A program made the translations under genes and the position numbers. Shown piece after piece: positions 1 through 9,970 of a stretch of 64,000 nucleotides of DNA. The DNA comes from Jaltomata sinuosa (taxonomy: Eukaryota; Streptophyta; Magnoliopsida; Solanales; Solanaceae): positions 1 through 64,000 of the forward strand of contig QJPP01003465.1 in the NCBI GenBank assembly GCA_003996215.1, given 5' to 3'. How positions within the stretch are numbered: position 1 is the first letter of the stretch; every line of letters begins with the position of its first letter. The notes beneath the pieces are model-generated. The model worked only from the letters and a program-made list of their open reading frames with translations, searched no databases and was not told the DNA's origin.

Positions 1-2429
1 TGACTAATGCCCCCGCAGCCTTTATGAACTTGATGCACAGGGTTCTTGGCCCGTATTTGGACTCATTTGTGATAGTTTTTATAAACGACATCTTGGTATA
101 CTCGCGTAGTAGAGATGAGCATGAGCAGCACTTGAGGGTTATACTCCATACTTTTAGAGATCATTGGCTTTATCCCAAGTTCTCAAAGTGCGAGTTTTGG
201 CTCGAGTTAGTTGCATTCCTAGGGCACGTGGTGTCTAAGGATGGGATTAGGGTTGACCCGGGAAAGATTTCTGCGGTTCGTGATTGGCCTAGACTTACTA
301 TTGCTACTGAGGTCCGTAGCTTTATTGGGTTAGCAGGTTACTACAGACGGTTCGTTGAGGGATTTTCTTCCATAGCAGCACCCTTGACTATGCTGACTAG
401 GAAGAATGTCCCATTTCAGTGGTCGGATCAGTGTGAGGATAGCTTCCAGAGGCTTAAGGCCTTATTGACTTCAGCTCCAATTTTGACTTTGCCGGTTGAG
501 GGTCAGAGCTTCTCCGTGTATTGTGATGCTTCTGGGGTTGGTCTTGGTTGTGTGTTGATGCAGCAGGGTCGAGTAATAGCATATGCATCGAGGCAGCTGA
601 AGGTTCACGAGCGCAACTACCCCACTCATGACTTAGAATTGGCAGCGGTAGTTTTCGCGCTCAAGATCTGGAGGCATTACCTATATGGAGTTCACTGTGA
701 GATCTTCACCGATCACCATAGTCTTTAGTATATCACGAGTCAGCGAGAGTTGAACTCGAGACAGAGGAGATGGGTCGAGTTACTGAAGGACTATGACTTC
801 ACTATTTTGTATAATCTGGGCAAGGCAAACGTGGTAGCGGATGCCTTGAGCCAGAAGGCAGTGAGTATGGGTAGCCTAGCTTCTCTTTCAGTTTCAGAGC
901 GACCATTGGCCTTGGACATCCAGTCCTTGGCTAACCGTCTGGTTACGCTTGACTTGTCGGAATCTAGCAGAGTTCTCGCCAGTATTGAGGTTCGTTCTAC
1001 TTTGATTGATCCGATTCAGAGCCGTCAGTTTAAGGATCAGCAGTTGTGTGACCTTCGTGATCAGGTTGTTCAGTGTGAGACCATCCAGGCTACACTAGAT
1101 TCAGATGGGGTTCTGAGATTTGATAGTCGCCTTTGTGTTCCGAGGATTAGTGATTTGATTCAGTTGATACTTCATGAGGCACATTGTACTAGATAATCCA
1201 TTCACCCTGGCACAACAAAGATGTATAGAGACTTGAGGCAGCTTTTCTGGTGGAGTGGTGTGAAGCGAGATATAGCGGATTTCATATCTCGATGCTTGAA
1301 CTGTCAGCAGGTTAAGTTCAAGCACATGAGACCTGGTGGTTTGATGCAGCGACTTCCCATTCCTGAGTGGAAGTGGGAAGGGATTACTATGGACTTCATT
1401 GTTGGGTTGCCACGTACTTCTCATGGGTTTGATTCCATATGGGTGATTGTTGATAGGCTGAAAAAGTCAGCACATTTCTTGCCGGTTCAGACTTCTTATG
1501 GTGCAGAGAGGTTAGCTCAGATCTACCTTCGTGAGATTGTTCGGTTGCACGGGGTCCCAGCTTCTATCATTTCAGATCGCGGCACTCAGTTCACATCTCG
1601 GTTCTGGAGGGCTATTCAGCGAGATTTGGGTACAGAGGTTCATCTTAGTACCGCTTTCCACCCTCAGACAGATGGCCAGTCGGAGAGGACCATTCAGATT
1701 CTGGAGGATATGCTTTGGGCCTATGTTCTTGACTTTGGAGGTTCATGGGATCAGTTAGTTCCCTTGGCAAAGTTTGCTTATAGTAACAGCTTCCATTCGA
1801 GTATCGGCATGGCACCTTTTGAGGCTTTGTATGGCAGGCGTTGCAGATCACTGGTAGGTTGGTTTGATGGTTTTAGTTCTAGGCCACAGAGCACAGATCT
1901 GCTTCGAGATTCCTTACACTGAGTCTGAGTGATTCAGGACAGACTTCGGGCAGCTCAGACCAGGCAGAAGAGTTATGTTGATCGTCGGCTTCGTGCCTTG
2001 GAGTTTTGTGTCGGTGACTTGGTGTTTCTCCGTGTATCGCCCATGAAGGGCGTGATGAGATTTGGTAGGCGGGGCAAGCTTAGCCCAAGGTACATTAGGC
2101 CATTTGAAATTCTTCAGAGGGTTGGTAGCGTTGCCTATCAGTTAGCCTTGCCTCCGATGTTTTTAGCTATACATCCTGTATTTCATGTTTCGATGTTGCA
2201 TCGGTATGTCCCAGATGAGTCACATGTGTTACAGTGGGATTCAGTTCAGTTGGGTGAGGGTTTAGCCTTTGTTGAGGAGCCGACAGCCATTTTGGCCATA
2301 GATGTCAGGAGATTGAGGTCTCGAGTGATCCCGGTTGTTAAGGTTCAGTGGAGGCACCGTCCAGTCGAGGAGGCTACCTGGGAGACCGAGAGAGATATGC
2401 GGGCTCAGTATCCGCAGCTGTTTGGACAT
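1..2429 (+). pseudogene. Ty3/Gypsy Tekay-type pol, 3' part (RT end, RNase H, integrase, chromodomain), disabled
   Basis: Retrotransposon polyprotein already inside the reverse transcriptase at the window edge, in one frame (codons from position 3). Order: RT (LTNAPAAFM, then FINDILVYS where FxDDILVYS is canonical); RNase H (YCDASG near 521-538, ending at TDHHSL); integrase zinc finger (HEAH...CLNCQ, 1173-1314); integrase core with D in TMDF (about 1390), D in ISDRGTQF (about 1578) and E in GQSERT (about 1685); a GPF/Y-like module reading RPF; a C-terminal chromodomain-like segment (VKVQWRHRPVEEATWE, about 2340-2390). In-frame stops lie at 726-728 (TAG), 1194-1196 (TAA), 1920-1922 and 1926-1928 (both TGA). 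The reading frame never shifts, so decay is by substitution. The frame runs on to 2489 only because it has been joined to LTR sequence. The chromodomain and the LTR place it in the chromovirus group; the Tekay/Del assignment is from memory. It cannot yield active enzyme. Confidence 0.95.
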
Positions 2430-5000
2430 TGTAATATTTTAACGGAGATAGTAAATTTAGTTATGTTGAAATTTATTATTATAATATAGTAGTTTTTATT
2501 CGAAATAATTTTCTATGAATTATGGTATATTCAAAAAGTTATATATATTTTACCATGAATTTACGCAATACCCGAATATTTATATAACGGAATAGGCGAT
2601 GAGGTGTTAAATAACCCCCACTTCCACGTGGAAGTGGAGGGGAGGGACACACAATGTGGTAGGCTGCCAAATGTCGATAAACAATGGCAATTGCTGCCAA
2701 ACTTAAATCATTTGAGCAAATTGCAATGGCAATTGCTGCCAAACTTAAATAACACTTCTTTGGAATGCAATTTTGGTGCAAAAATTACCACTGTATATCA
2801 TTCACTTGTCACATTAAAATTTGAATCCAATAAGAAAGATCTTGATAATTTATTCGATCACCGAAAAGAAAATCGATTATCTACGTCAAGTTATTCAAGC
2901 CTAATTTTGAGTTGATTTCATTTCGGAGTTTCTCGGAGCGGTTCGAGCGTGGACATCGTCGTTCTAGCAGCTTGTCATCGGACGACAGGTAGGTTACGAT
3001 TTATTTTTCCCTAGACTCCGCATATATAGGATAAAATTGTATTAATGGGCATCCTTGGGTTGGTTTTTTAGGTTGGTACCACAGACCTCGACCGCTTTAT
3101 TCATGTCCGCCTACTTTTGTTCCTCCGTTGCTTGTGGTATTTGCTGATATATTTTATTTACCCTTGTGGTCCTGTGAGGCCTTGTTGACTCTGGAACATA
3201 CAAGGTGGGATTTTGGGAATGTCCGCTAGTCCTGGGCATAGAATTATCCTTCTAGGCTGGTTATGCTTGATGAGTAGCTGTGGGCCTGTGCAGGGTCGAT
3301 AGGTTGATTGTGAGCTGCTGGGCAGCTATTGTGTTTGATCATACCATTTTCATGCATATAAAATGGTTTTATAGATGTTTTACTACGATTTGGGCTTCGG
3401 GCCTACGGACACTATTTTCTAAACCTTGCATGGCCCGGGGGGGCCCATTTTGATGGAAATAATTTGGAAATGGTTTGATTTAACTTGTGAATATTCTTGG
3501 GTAAAAGAAAGTAAAATTATGATTTAAATCACCAGTTTTACGATTAACGCTAGACTCGGCAGGGCCGGGATGCTAGTTGAGTTTTCTTGCTACTTGAGAT
3601 GATTTTTAGCCTCGGTCGGACCGAGCACCTGAGATGACTTTCTACTGTTTAGACCCGGTTATGCCCGGGCACCCTTGGAGGAGTTTTTGAGATATTTTCC
3701 TACTACTTTAGTCCTGGACAGGGTCTGGGCATGCATATTAGAGACTGGGTCTCTATCTTGATCTCGGACTTGCTTCCGGACGACGTGTGTTGATACTGAG
3801 TTTTAGTATGGGGTCTGGGACCTCCATGGACCTTGCCATCCGGGCCAGGGGCTTCGGGCTGCGTGTGCCGGAGGAAGGGTATACGGCGGAGTAGAGGCAT
3901 ACGGGCAGTGTCCTTCCATGGAACCTACCTGCTGGGCCCGATCGGCACCGGAGGAGGTACATACAGAGATACCATTTCACTTGAGATCTTCATGCATCAT
4001 ATCATTCATTGTTTGAGGATCCACCCTTGTTTGTTGATTGTACGCTCCGGTAGTATGGGATGCCAGGGGGTTTGTTTTCACTTGTTTGTGTTCCTCGGTT
4101 GTATGGGCGGCCGGGGGACTGTAGGTAGACTCTTGCTATTTACTTACAGAATTGTTCCTTGTTACGCTTAAGTATGAAATTGGTTACTGCTAGACTGTTA
4201 GTTTCTGGATTTGAGATTGATATGATTAGTTGAGTTTGATTCATGTCCCCGAGCATGCCTATCATTACTCTTTCCCTCTCTTCTTACACTTGAGGTTACC
4301 GGTATACCGTCCATTTCGTAAACTTATTATGTATACACTGTTATTGCAAGGACCCCAGGTGCGTTATTTCTTACTTTCACCTGTGCCTATGGTGTGTATA
4401 TTCTGCTTACTGGCCTCACATGTGGTTCTGTTGATTTCCCTCTGGGCTAGTTCCTGTGTACCTTTCGTTGATTTCTGTGACTGCTTGCTTCTATTCTGTC
4501 GGTTACTATGCTTTTATCTTATATGTGCCCAGTCGGCCTATGATACCTACTGGGTACCTTATGCTTCGCATTTGGTGCTCACCCCTACCCCCCTGCAACT
4601 TTGGTTGCAGATCCTAGCGTGGGCCATCGCCGTTAGATCGCTGTGATTCGTGCTTGGAGATCTGTTAGGGACTACTTCAGACTGAGGGTGAGCTCTTGGC
4701 GATCGGAGCTTAGCTTTAGTTTATCTTTTGCTTTATGTACTCTATTACCATTTAGAGACATCTGTATATATTGTTTTGGATCGTTTGCACTCCATGTATG
4801 TAGTTTTGGCTCTATACTATGATACCAGGTCTTGGTGTTTGGTTTAGTTTCCGCATATGTATATATATAGACTCCTGTTAAACTATTCTTCCGCTTATTT
4901 GTTAGATAGTAGCCCATTACTAACTGTCCTGGGCTATGGGGATTGGTTCACCTACCGGGGGTTGTAGGTTCCATCATGACCGAGATATCGGGTCGTGACA
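2430..5000 (+). repeat. Truncated 3' LTR of the first Tekay-type element
   Basis: Aligns by eye with the reverse complement of the solo LTR at 45509-48484, starting about 460 bases inside that LTR (shared string ATTTTAACGGAGATAG). It also shares later blocks: the CGTCAAGTTATTCAAGCC region near 2885, CTTGTCATCGG near 2970 and CATATATAGGAT near 3020. It ends in GGTCGTGACA at 5000, the same 3' terminus as the other LTRs of this family. The first ~460 bases of the LTR, the polypurine tract and the end of pol are missing, so the chromodomain runs straight into the middle of the LTR. The 5 bases after the end are TTGCC (expected target duplication); the partner lies outside the window. ORFs inside are chance. 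Confidence 0.85.
3010..3035 (+). promoter_or_regulatory. Possible TATA region of the LTR
   Basis: CATATATAGGATA follows a conserved block and recurs at the equivalent place in the other LTRs of the family (CATATATAGACTATAA near 45093, GTATATAGACTATAA near 53720, and on the minus strand in the solo LTR near 47390). Conservation plus the A/T-rich core suggests a promoter element. No transcript evidence is visible. Confidence 0.25.
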
Positions 5001-5163
5001 TTGCCAACGTCTAGACCGTGATTAAACGGCTACCTAAATCAAGGAATAAAACTACGAAAGTAGATGAAGAGTAAAAACAAAGACTACTCAATGAAATAAT
5101 TATTTCAAGAGCAACATAATTTTGACTGGCTCTAGGATAGTATAAAGATTTAGCTACTCATAC

Positions 5164-5511
5164 TCATACCCCTCTCGACCAACTGTGGGTATGATACCAT
5201 TTATTGAAAATCATATTTAATGATTCTTTTTGGTCGTCTAATTTTCCAGTATACTCAAAACATTTAAAAAAATCGATATTACATCTTATTCTTTTCATAT
5301 CGATGTGCCAATTTTTTCTAAAGCATATCCTTTCCTTTAATGAATATTTTTGGACATACCATTCCCTTTTTATGGCATTTTCTGGATCCATCCAGAGTTT
5401 ATCTAAATATTCAAAGTTAGGTTCATCCTTTAAATAGTTTATTTGTTGTGAAAGTAGATCTATTCTAAAGATAGTTTTATTTTTTACAAAGTCGCTTTCC
5501 TCTTTTGACAT
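5164..5511 (-). CDS. Hypothetical 115-residue protein, possibly the start of an endogenous pararetrovirus-like or other retroelement polyprotein
   Basis: Minus-strand ORF beginning at ATG 5511 and running 115 codons in A/T-rich DNA. The product is charged and rich in W, F, K and D (for example REWYVQKYSLKER), with no signal peptide, membrane segment or catalytic motif. The composition and the WY...F pattern vaguely recall the N-terminal or linker part of plant pararetrovirus polyproteins, but I cannot name a family. Upstream on the same strand lie an AATAAA, a pyrimidine-rich leader and a duplicated promoter-like block, which fits a real gene start. Downstream the frame is cut by stops and by the first element's LTR at 5000, so it is probably a 5' fragment. 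It could also be a chance ORF. Confidence 0.35.
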   Translation of the reverse strand: MSKEESDFVKNKTIFRIDLLSQQINYLKDEPNFEYLDKLWMDPENAIKREWYVQKYSLKERICFRKNWHIDMKRIRCNIDFFKCFEYTGKLDDQKESLNMIFNKWYHTHSWSRGV

Positions 5512-5520
5512 ACTATTTAG

Positions 5521-5870
5521 GATCGTAGATATAATATTAAAGTTTTATTTTTAAAATAAATTAAAACAACAGTAGAGAAAGAGAAAGTACTTAAAAGAAA
5601 GATTTTTATTGAGTAGAGGGAAAGGATGGGCAATATTGAAGTGAGTGTCTAAGTTTCCGAATGCCCTCCTTCATACAAAGCAAATGTCTTAAATAGACCT
5701 GAAAGTGCTGACTCAGCCTACTACTAATATTATTTATCTAACATGTGTCTACACGTGGCAGACTTAATATTACATGGATATAAAAGTGCTGACTCAATTT
5801 ACTACTAACTCTATTTATCTAACACGTGGATGACTTAATTTTACACTGATACAAAAGATCATATTTATCT
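5521..5870 (-). promoter_or_regulatory. Promoter-like region upstream of the 5511 ORF
   Basis: On the minus strand, going toward the ORF: two copies of an ~80-bp block with TGAGTCAGCAC and CCACGTG, then CTATTTAAG (about 5690), then an AATAAA (about 5608) and a pyrimidine-rich leader up to ATG 5511. The bZIP/AP-1-like TGAGTCA and G-box-like CACGTG are motif matches only. Confidence 0.3.
5705..5856. repeat. Two tandem imperfect copies of an ~80-bp unit
   Basis: Unit 1 starts at 5705 and unit 2 at 5786, each opening GTGCTGACTCA and sharing TACTACTAA, TTTATCTAACA, CACGTGG and GACTTAAT. The second copy is slightly shorter. Confidence 0.75.
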
Positions 5871-5956
5871 TGTTGGAAATTGTTTCTTCTTGAAAATGAA
5901 ACTTTGGCATTTGATGTTGCCATCCTTTCACTTCTTGTCATTTTGCTGATTTTGTT

Positions 5957-6094
5957 TGTCACGCCCCGAGGTTATCCCCTAGACGCAATACGGGACTTGG
6001 AACCACAAGGATCCCAAGCTAACCCTTGGTCATAGCATTATCAAGCATAACAAAAGATAAGCGGAAGAAATCATAGATAAAGATTCCGGGCTTC
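5957..6094 (-). repeat. Fragment of an LTR 3' end (minus strand)
   Basis: Begins TGTCACGCCCCGAGG and carries CCCAAGCTAACCC, resembling the LTR end at 62071-62154 (TATCACACCCTGAG... CCCCAAGCTAAC). Read on the minus strand it would end ...GGGCGTGACA. No primer site is adjacent. The right end is set only by the start of recognisable P LTR sequence. Confidence 0.4.
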
Positions 6095-6142
6095 CGGGCT
6101 CATTGCCATCTCATTTATGGAGAGTTGTTTTAGACGTCACCA
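6095..6142 (+). repeat. Remaining 3' end of P's 5' LTR
   Basis: The last ~48 bases (GGAGAGTTGTTTTAGACG...) match the end of the 3' LTR near 36950-36975 and of the P2 LTR near 41610-41636. The left boundary is approximate. Confidence 0.6.
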
Positions 6143-6146
6143 AAAC

Positions 6147-6164
6147 TGGCATCGTCTGGGGATA
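6147..6164 (+). other. Decayed primer-binding site of P (tRNA-Asp type)
   Basis: TGGCATCGTCTGGGGATA lies 4 bases after the LTR end; the intact form, as recalled for tRNA-Asp, is TGGCGCCGTTGCCGGGGA. Confidence 0.6.
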
Positions 6165-6263
6165 AACTTTTGATGTGGTATTTATTTTCAATTGATTCAC
6201 TTTAGTTTAGTGTTTTGTTTTCTTTATGTTTTTATCTATTTTGTTGTGGTGAACAAGCTACTC

Positions 6264-6394
6264 ATGAGCCAAGCTAGCAGGCAAGGCAACATGGAAGGAT
6301 TTATGGACATGGAGGATGAGCCAATTGTTCATTGTGCAGCGGGTGCCATTTGTCTACCTCTAACCATTTGTAATGTAGTCGTCCACATAAGAAG
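6264..6394 (+). pseudogene. P gag, N-terminal fragment, cut by M1
   Basis: Starts at ATG 6264 (MSQASRQGNMEGFM), matching P2 gag at 41761 (MSHASEQGSMDCFM). It runs through AAGAICLPL to the insertion point of M1 after 6394. The rest of the protein resumes at 17814. Confidence 0.8.
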
Positions 6395-7886
6395 TGATAA
6401 TGCTCAAACGTACTCTCCAAGATGGAGGTATCAGCGATTATTCAGTAAAACACAATTTATATTATCCGATGGGAGTCAGGGTCGATCCCACAGAGAATTG
6501 TAGATTAGCCAAAGCAACTATAGAAAGGAATTCATAACGAGAATAAATTGCTCAAATAACAAATAGTGTAAAAAAGGGGGGAATTGGGAATCTGTCACAA
6601 TTCGAATTCCAAACAAAGCAATAAGTAAAAGTGTGAGGTATAAACAATAGAGAGAGGAAGACTAGGGCTGTGCATCCGAATGGGACTCGAATACGGGTAC
6701 AAGTGCTTACTAAATTGTGTAAATTCAAACTAAATGATATAGGTAGTAATGGTTTTAGGCATGGTTGTTAATATCTCAATCAAACAATCATATATCCAAT
6801 GGTTTTTATTCAAACATCATTGCTTAGGTAATAACCAACCAACATATGCTTGGAGAGGTCAAACTATTTCTAGCTTAGACTCTTAAATGGGTGTTTCTGG
6901 AGAATTGAGCCATTTCTAGTCTCAATCTAAGTGGAATCCCAAGTACACACAAGAAATTTCACATCCGAAATTATAAACTCCTTTATCAAGCAAGAAAACA
7001 AGCAAGTAGAGTAAATCAAAGTTTGCAAACACATATTTTATAGTTAAAATATGGTGAAATCACTAGACCCATGTCATGTTAGAAATTATAAATACAAATA
7101 AGCAAGACCCGTACCCTTTTATCAAGTATCCTTCATCAGCACATCCTTAGACAAGAAAACTTAGCCACTCATACTAAAGGAAGAAGAAAGTATACCCATA
7201 GGGAAATTATAATCCCTTTTCATTAATTGTAGCAAGAATCAAATATCCAAGCTCAAATTTATAAGCCTAAGGTTGAAGATTGAGAGAACGGATTGAAACC
7301 CTCTTTCTTGTCTTGGGAGAGAAACTTGCTTTAAAAACTCAAAACTATTCAAAAACTATGAAAAACTATGCCTAAATTGGGTTTTAGAATGTTCCCAAAA
7401 TTGTCACATCAAAATGGACAAAATTTCCCTTTGGGAGTTGTGCAGTGTGATGTACAATTCGCAAATACGATTGTGAGCATCGCACAACCTTGCTTCAGTA
7501 GACCAGTGAGTTGGCTTGTACTTGGAGACTCATGCAAAGTGGGGTGCGATTTGTACAAGGATTTCTGTGTGTCGCACAACGAGTGCAGCCTTTAATAGAT
7601 TCTTCAGCTTTCTTCTAGACTTCATGCGGAGGAAGGTGTGAACTGTACCAAAGATTATGTGTGTTGCACAAGGTCCGCACCACTTGACATAATCTTCATC
7701 TTGTTTAATCACTTCACACTTCAACTCCTTTTTAGCTCTTTTGGGTCCAATTCCTTATTTTCTTCTCTAGGACAAGAGTACCTGCATTCATGTTAATAAA
7801 GGCCATAAGAACCTCTAAATCTTATCAAAACATGGCAATAATTCATGATTAAAGGCTAAATGAGTTGGTAGATTACCGACTCTTCA
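6395..7886 (-). repeat. M1 3' LTR
   Basis: On the minus strand it starts TGAAGAGTCGGTAATC at 7886 and ends GAGCATTATCA at 6395. The other copies start TGATGAGTCGG. It matches the M1 5' LTR throughout, e.g. GTCGATCCC near 6481 and CAAACAATCATATAT near 6780. It contains a cluster of GTGCG/CGCAC-like words at 7440-7690. Confidence 0.9.
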
Positions 7887-7899
7887 AACCCCCAAACTT
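7887..7899 (-). other. Polypurine tract of M1
   Basis: Minus strand AAGTTTGGGGGTT directly abuts the start of the 3' LTR, the expected place for plus-strand priming. Confidence 0.75.
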
Positions 7900-9970
7900 G
7901 AACTAATGTTTGTCTTCAAGCAAGACACTCATAAACAAAAGACTGAATTATGCTCTAAAACTCAATCAACGCATAAAAGACTAATTTATTCTAAAACCAA
8001 GAAAAAGATAATAAAAAAATGACTCAAACAAAAGACTCGACTACCATGTTCATCACAATTTGAACCACCACATAAATCAAGGCAATTTCTTCATTCAAAA
8101 CCTACTCAAAAGGATTTCAGTTCTCATTCAAAATCAAGGAAATTTGTCATTCAAAACAAGATATTAGGAATCTCAAGACATTGGCATGGACCATCAAGTT
8201 TTGCCTCGAGATTCGCCACACAAGTTATCTCATTCATTCCTCTCAATTGAAATAGAGACTTCATATTTCAGTTCTAGTGAATGATGCCACTCACCACAAG
8301 AGAGAATCCAACTCACGATCATACAATTTCACAATACAAGGGATTATAAGAGAACCAAGAAGACTCTCACTCTGTCAAGGAAGTTTGAGTGCACACATGT
8401 CGAACCATAGGCTTGCCCGTTATGTAAATTGTCACTAACGTAGAGTGGCCAATCTTGGAATCTCTAAGGATTAAGGGTTACGATTTTGGCAAGGGCTAAG
8501 GTGAGGATTGCATTTGGCTCAAGTGACTAAACCTCCCCAATGCTCTTTCTCATTATTTTGAACACCGTTCACATTTTTGTACTTTTGACTTTACTTTATT
8601 TCTCCCTCACACATCCCAAGCTTTTCCCTTTCAATCTTGATCATTTTTTGTCCTTGTAACACCTTCACTTGGTAGCACCAGTTCTTTTCTTTTCATTTAT
8701 CTCATTGTATTGAACTTTTTGGAGCGATTTTCAATTCAACATAAGGTGCTACCTTTCACTTGATGTGCGTTCCTTTTCTTCTCCACATTAAACACATACA
8801 CCCCCAAACATTGGCTTTTGCCTATGTTGTCATTTCATTTCCCCCCAAACTTAGCCTTTTAGCCTATGTTTCACTTTCAAGCCATTAGGGTGGATGGGTG
8901 CCATGATAGAGGTTCCAAAGAGGTCAAGGTTCCAAACAACGGTCACAATCTCAAAAGGGTTCACTAGGATTGATGTCAAGGGAAATCATTCGGGTAAAGT
9001 GGCTATTCTAAAAGGGCCTACAATCGTCTTCCAGGCTTGGTCATATCTATAATTTTATCTTGAATCACACTCGGGGCAAGTTCTAGATGATACGCATGCA
9101 CAAGAATCAAGGTAAAGCCTCACCACACAAAGAGTCATGCCACCAGACTTCTTCACATTAGTCTCAAAATCAATTGGGACAAATGACTTTTGACAAGCTA
9201 TTCCGAGTTCATTACACAGTCTTTTATGAATCGATCAAGCCAAACTGAGAGTTTGCAAGTAATGACTAGAGAACGCTTTCCTTGAAAATTCATCTTCCCT
9301 CTTTCCTTTCCTTTACAAAATATCTTGCTAAGATTTTTTTTTTGATGGGTCCATTTCAAAACAAGCAAAGCATGGATTCGAATTAAAACTAAAACTTGGC
9401 ATTTTCCCTTAAGAAAGTCGCCCCTCAATCTATCATAGGGAAGCACCAACCAGGTTCGACACAAAAACAACAAAAGAAAAAGAAAATAAAGAAAACTTTT
9501 GCTCCTTGCGAAAGAACCATGGTAATTAGAAAACCCACGGAGTTTATTGCTAAACCACTATTAACAAGATGATATCCAAATTTGTGCGCTCATGAAACAT
9601 TTGAAAAACAAGACTTGGCATAGGCCCGTAGTGCATTTGCAAGGCATGGGTAGTGAAATAATAGGAACATGTAAAACTAACCCTGCGCATAATTAAGATT
9701 AAAATTAAGCCCGGCGAGGGCACAATTAAGCATACAAACATAACAAAAGGGCCCAACAAGGGTAATATAATTAATAATTACAGATCTCCAAAACATAAAG
9801 TAAGAATAGCCCTCAGTGCACAAAAATTATACACAAAGAATGAGTGAAAAAACTCCCTAGTGATGCTACTGGTGGCGATGACGCCCTCTTCAGTAAACTC
9901 GTTGTGGTGGCCTGTGAGACCGAGGTAGTGATGATGCCGGTAGTGGAATGTAGAGATGCACTGGGTCAAT
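7900..9970 (-). other. M1 noncoding region between ORF2 and the polypurine tract
   Basis: About 2.07 kb with no convincing ORF; short ORFs here are not conserved. Several blocks match P's equivalent region (33303-35497), including a copy of the recurrent TTCTTAAGGGAAA motif at 9401-9440. Conservation between two diverged elements suggests a retained noncoding role. Confidence 0.7.
9401..9440 (-). repeat. Recurrent TTAAGGGAAAA motif, copy in M1 3' region
   Basis: Minus strand reads CTATGATAGATTGAGGGG, CGACTTTCTTAAGG and GAAAAT, matching copies at 12143-12180, 12351-12394 and in P. Confidence 0.7.

Noticed and set aside
4230..4646. 138-codon plus-strand ORF rich in Leu, Cys and Phe, looking like a membrane protein
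   Set aside because: It lies wholly inside LTR sequence and the matching regions of the related LTRs do not keep the frame.
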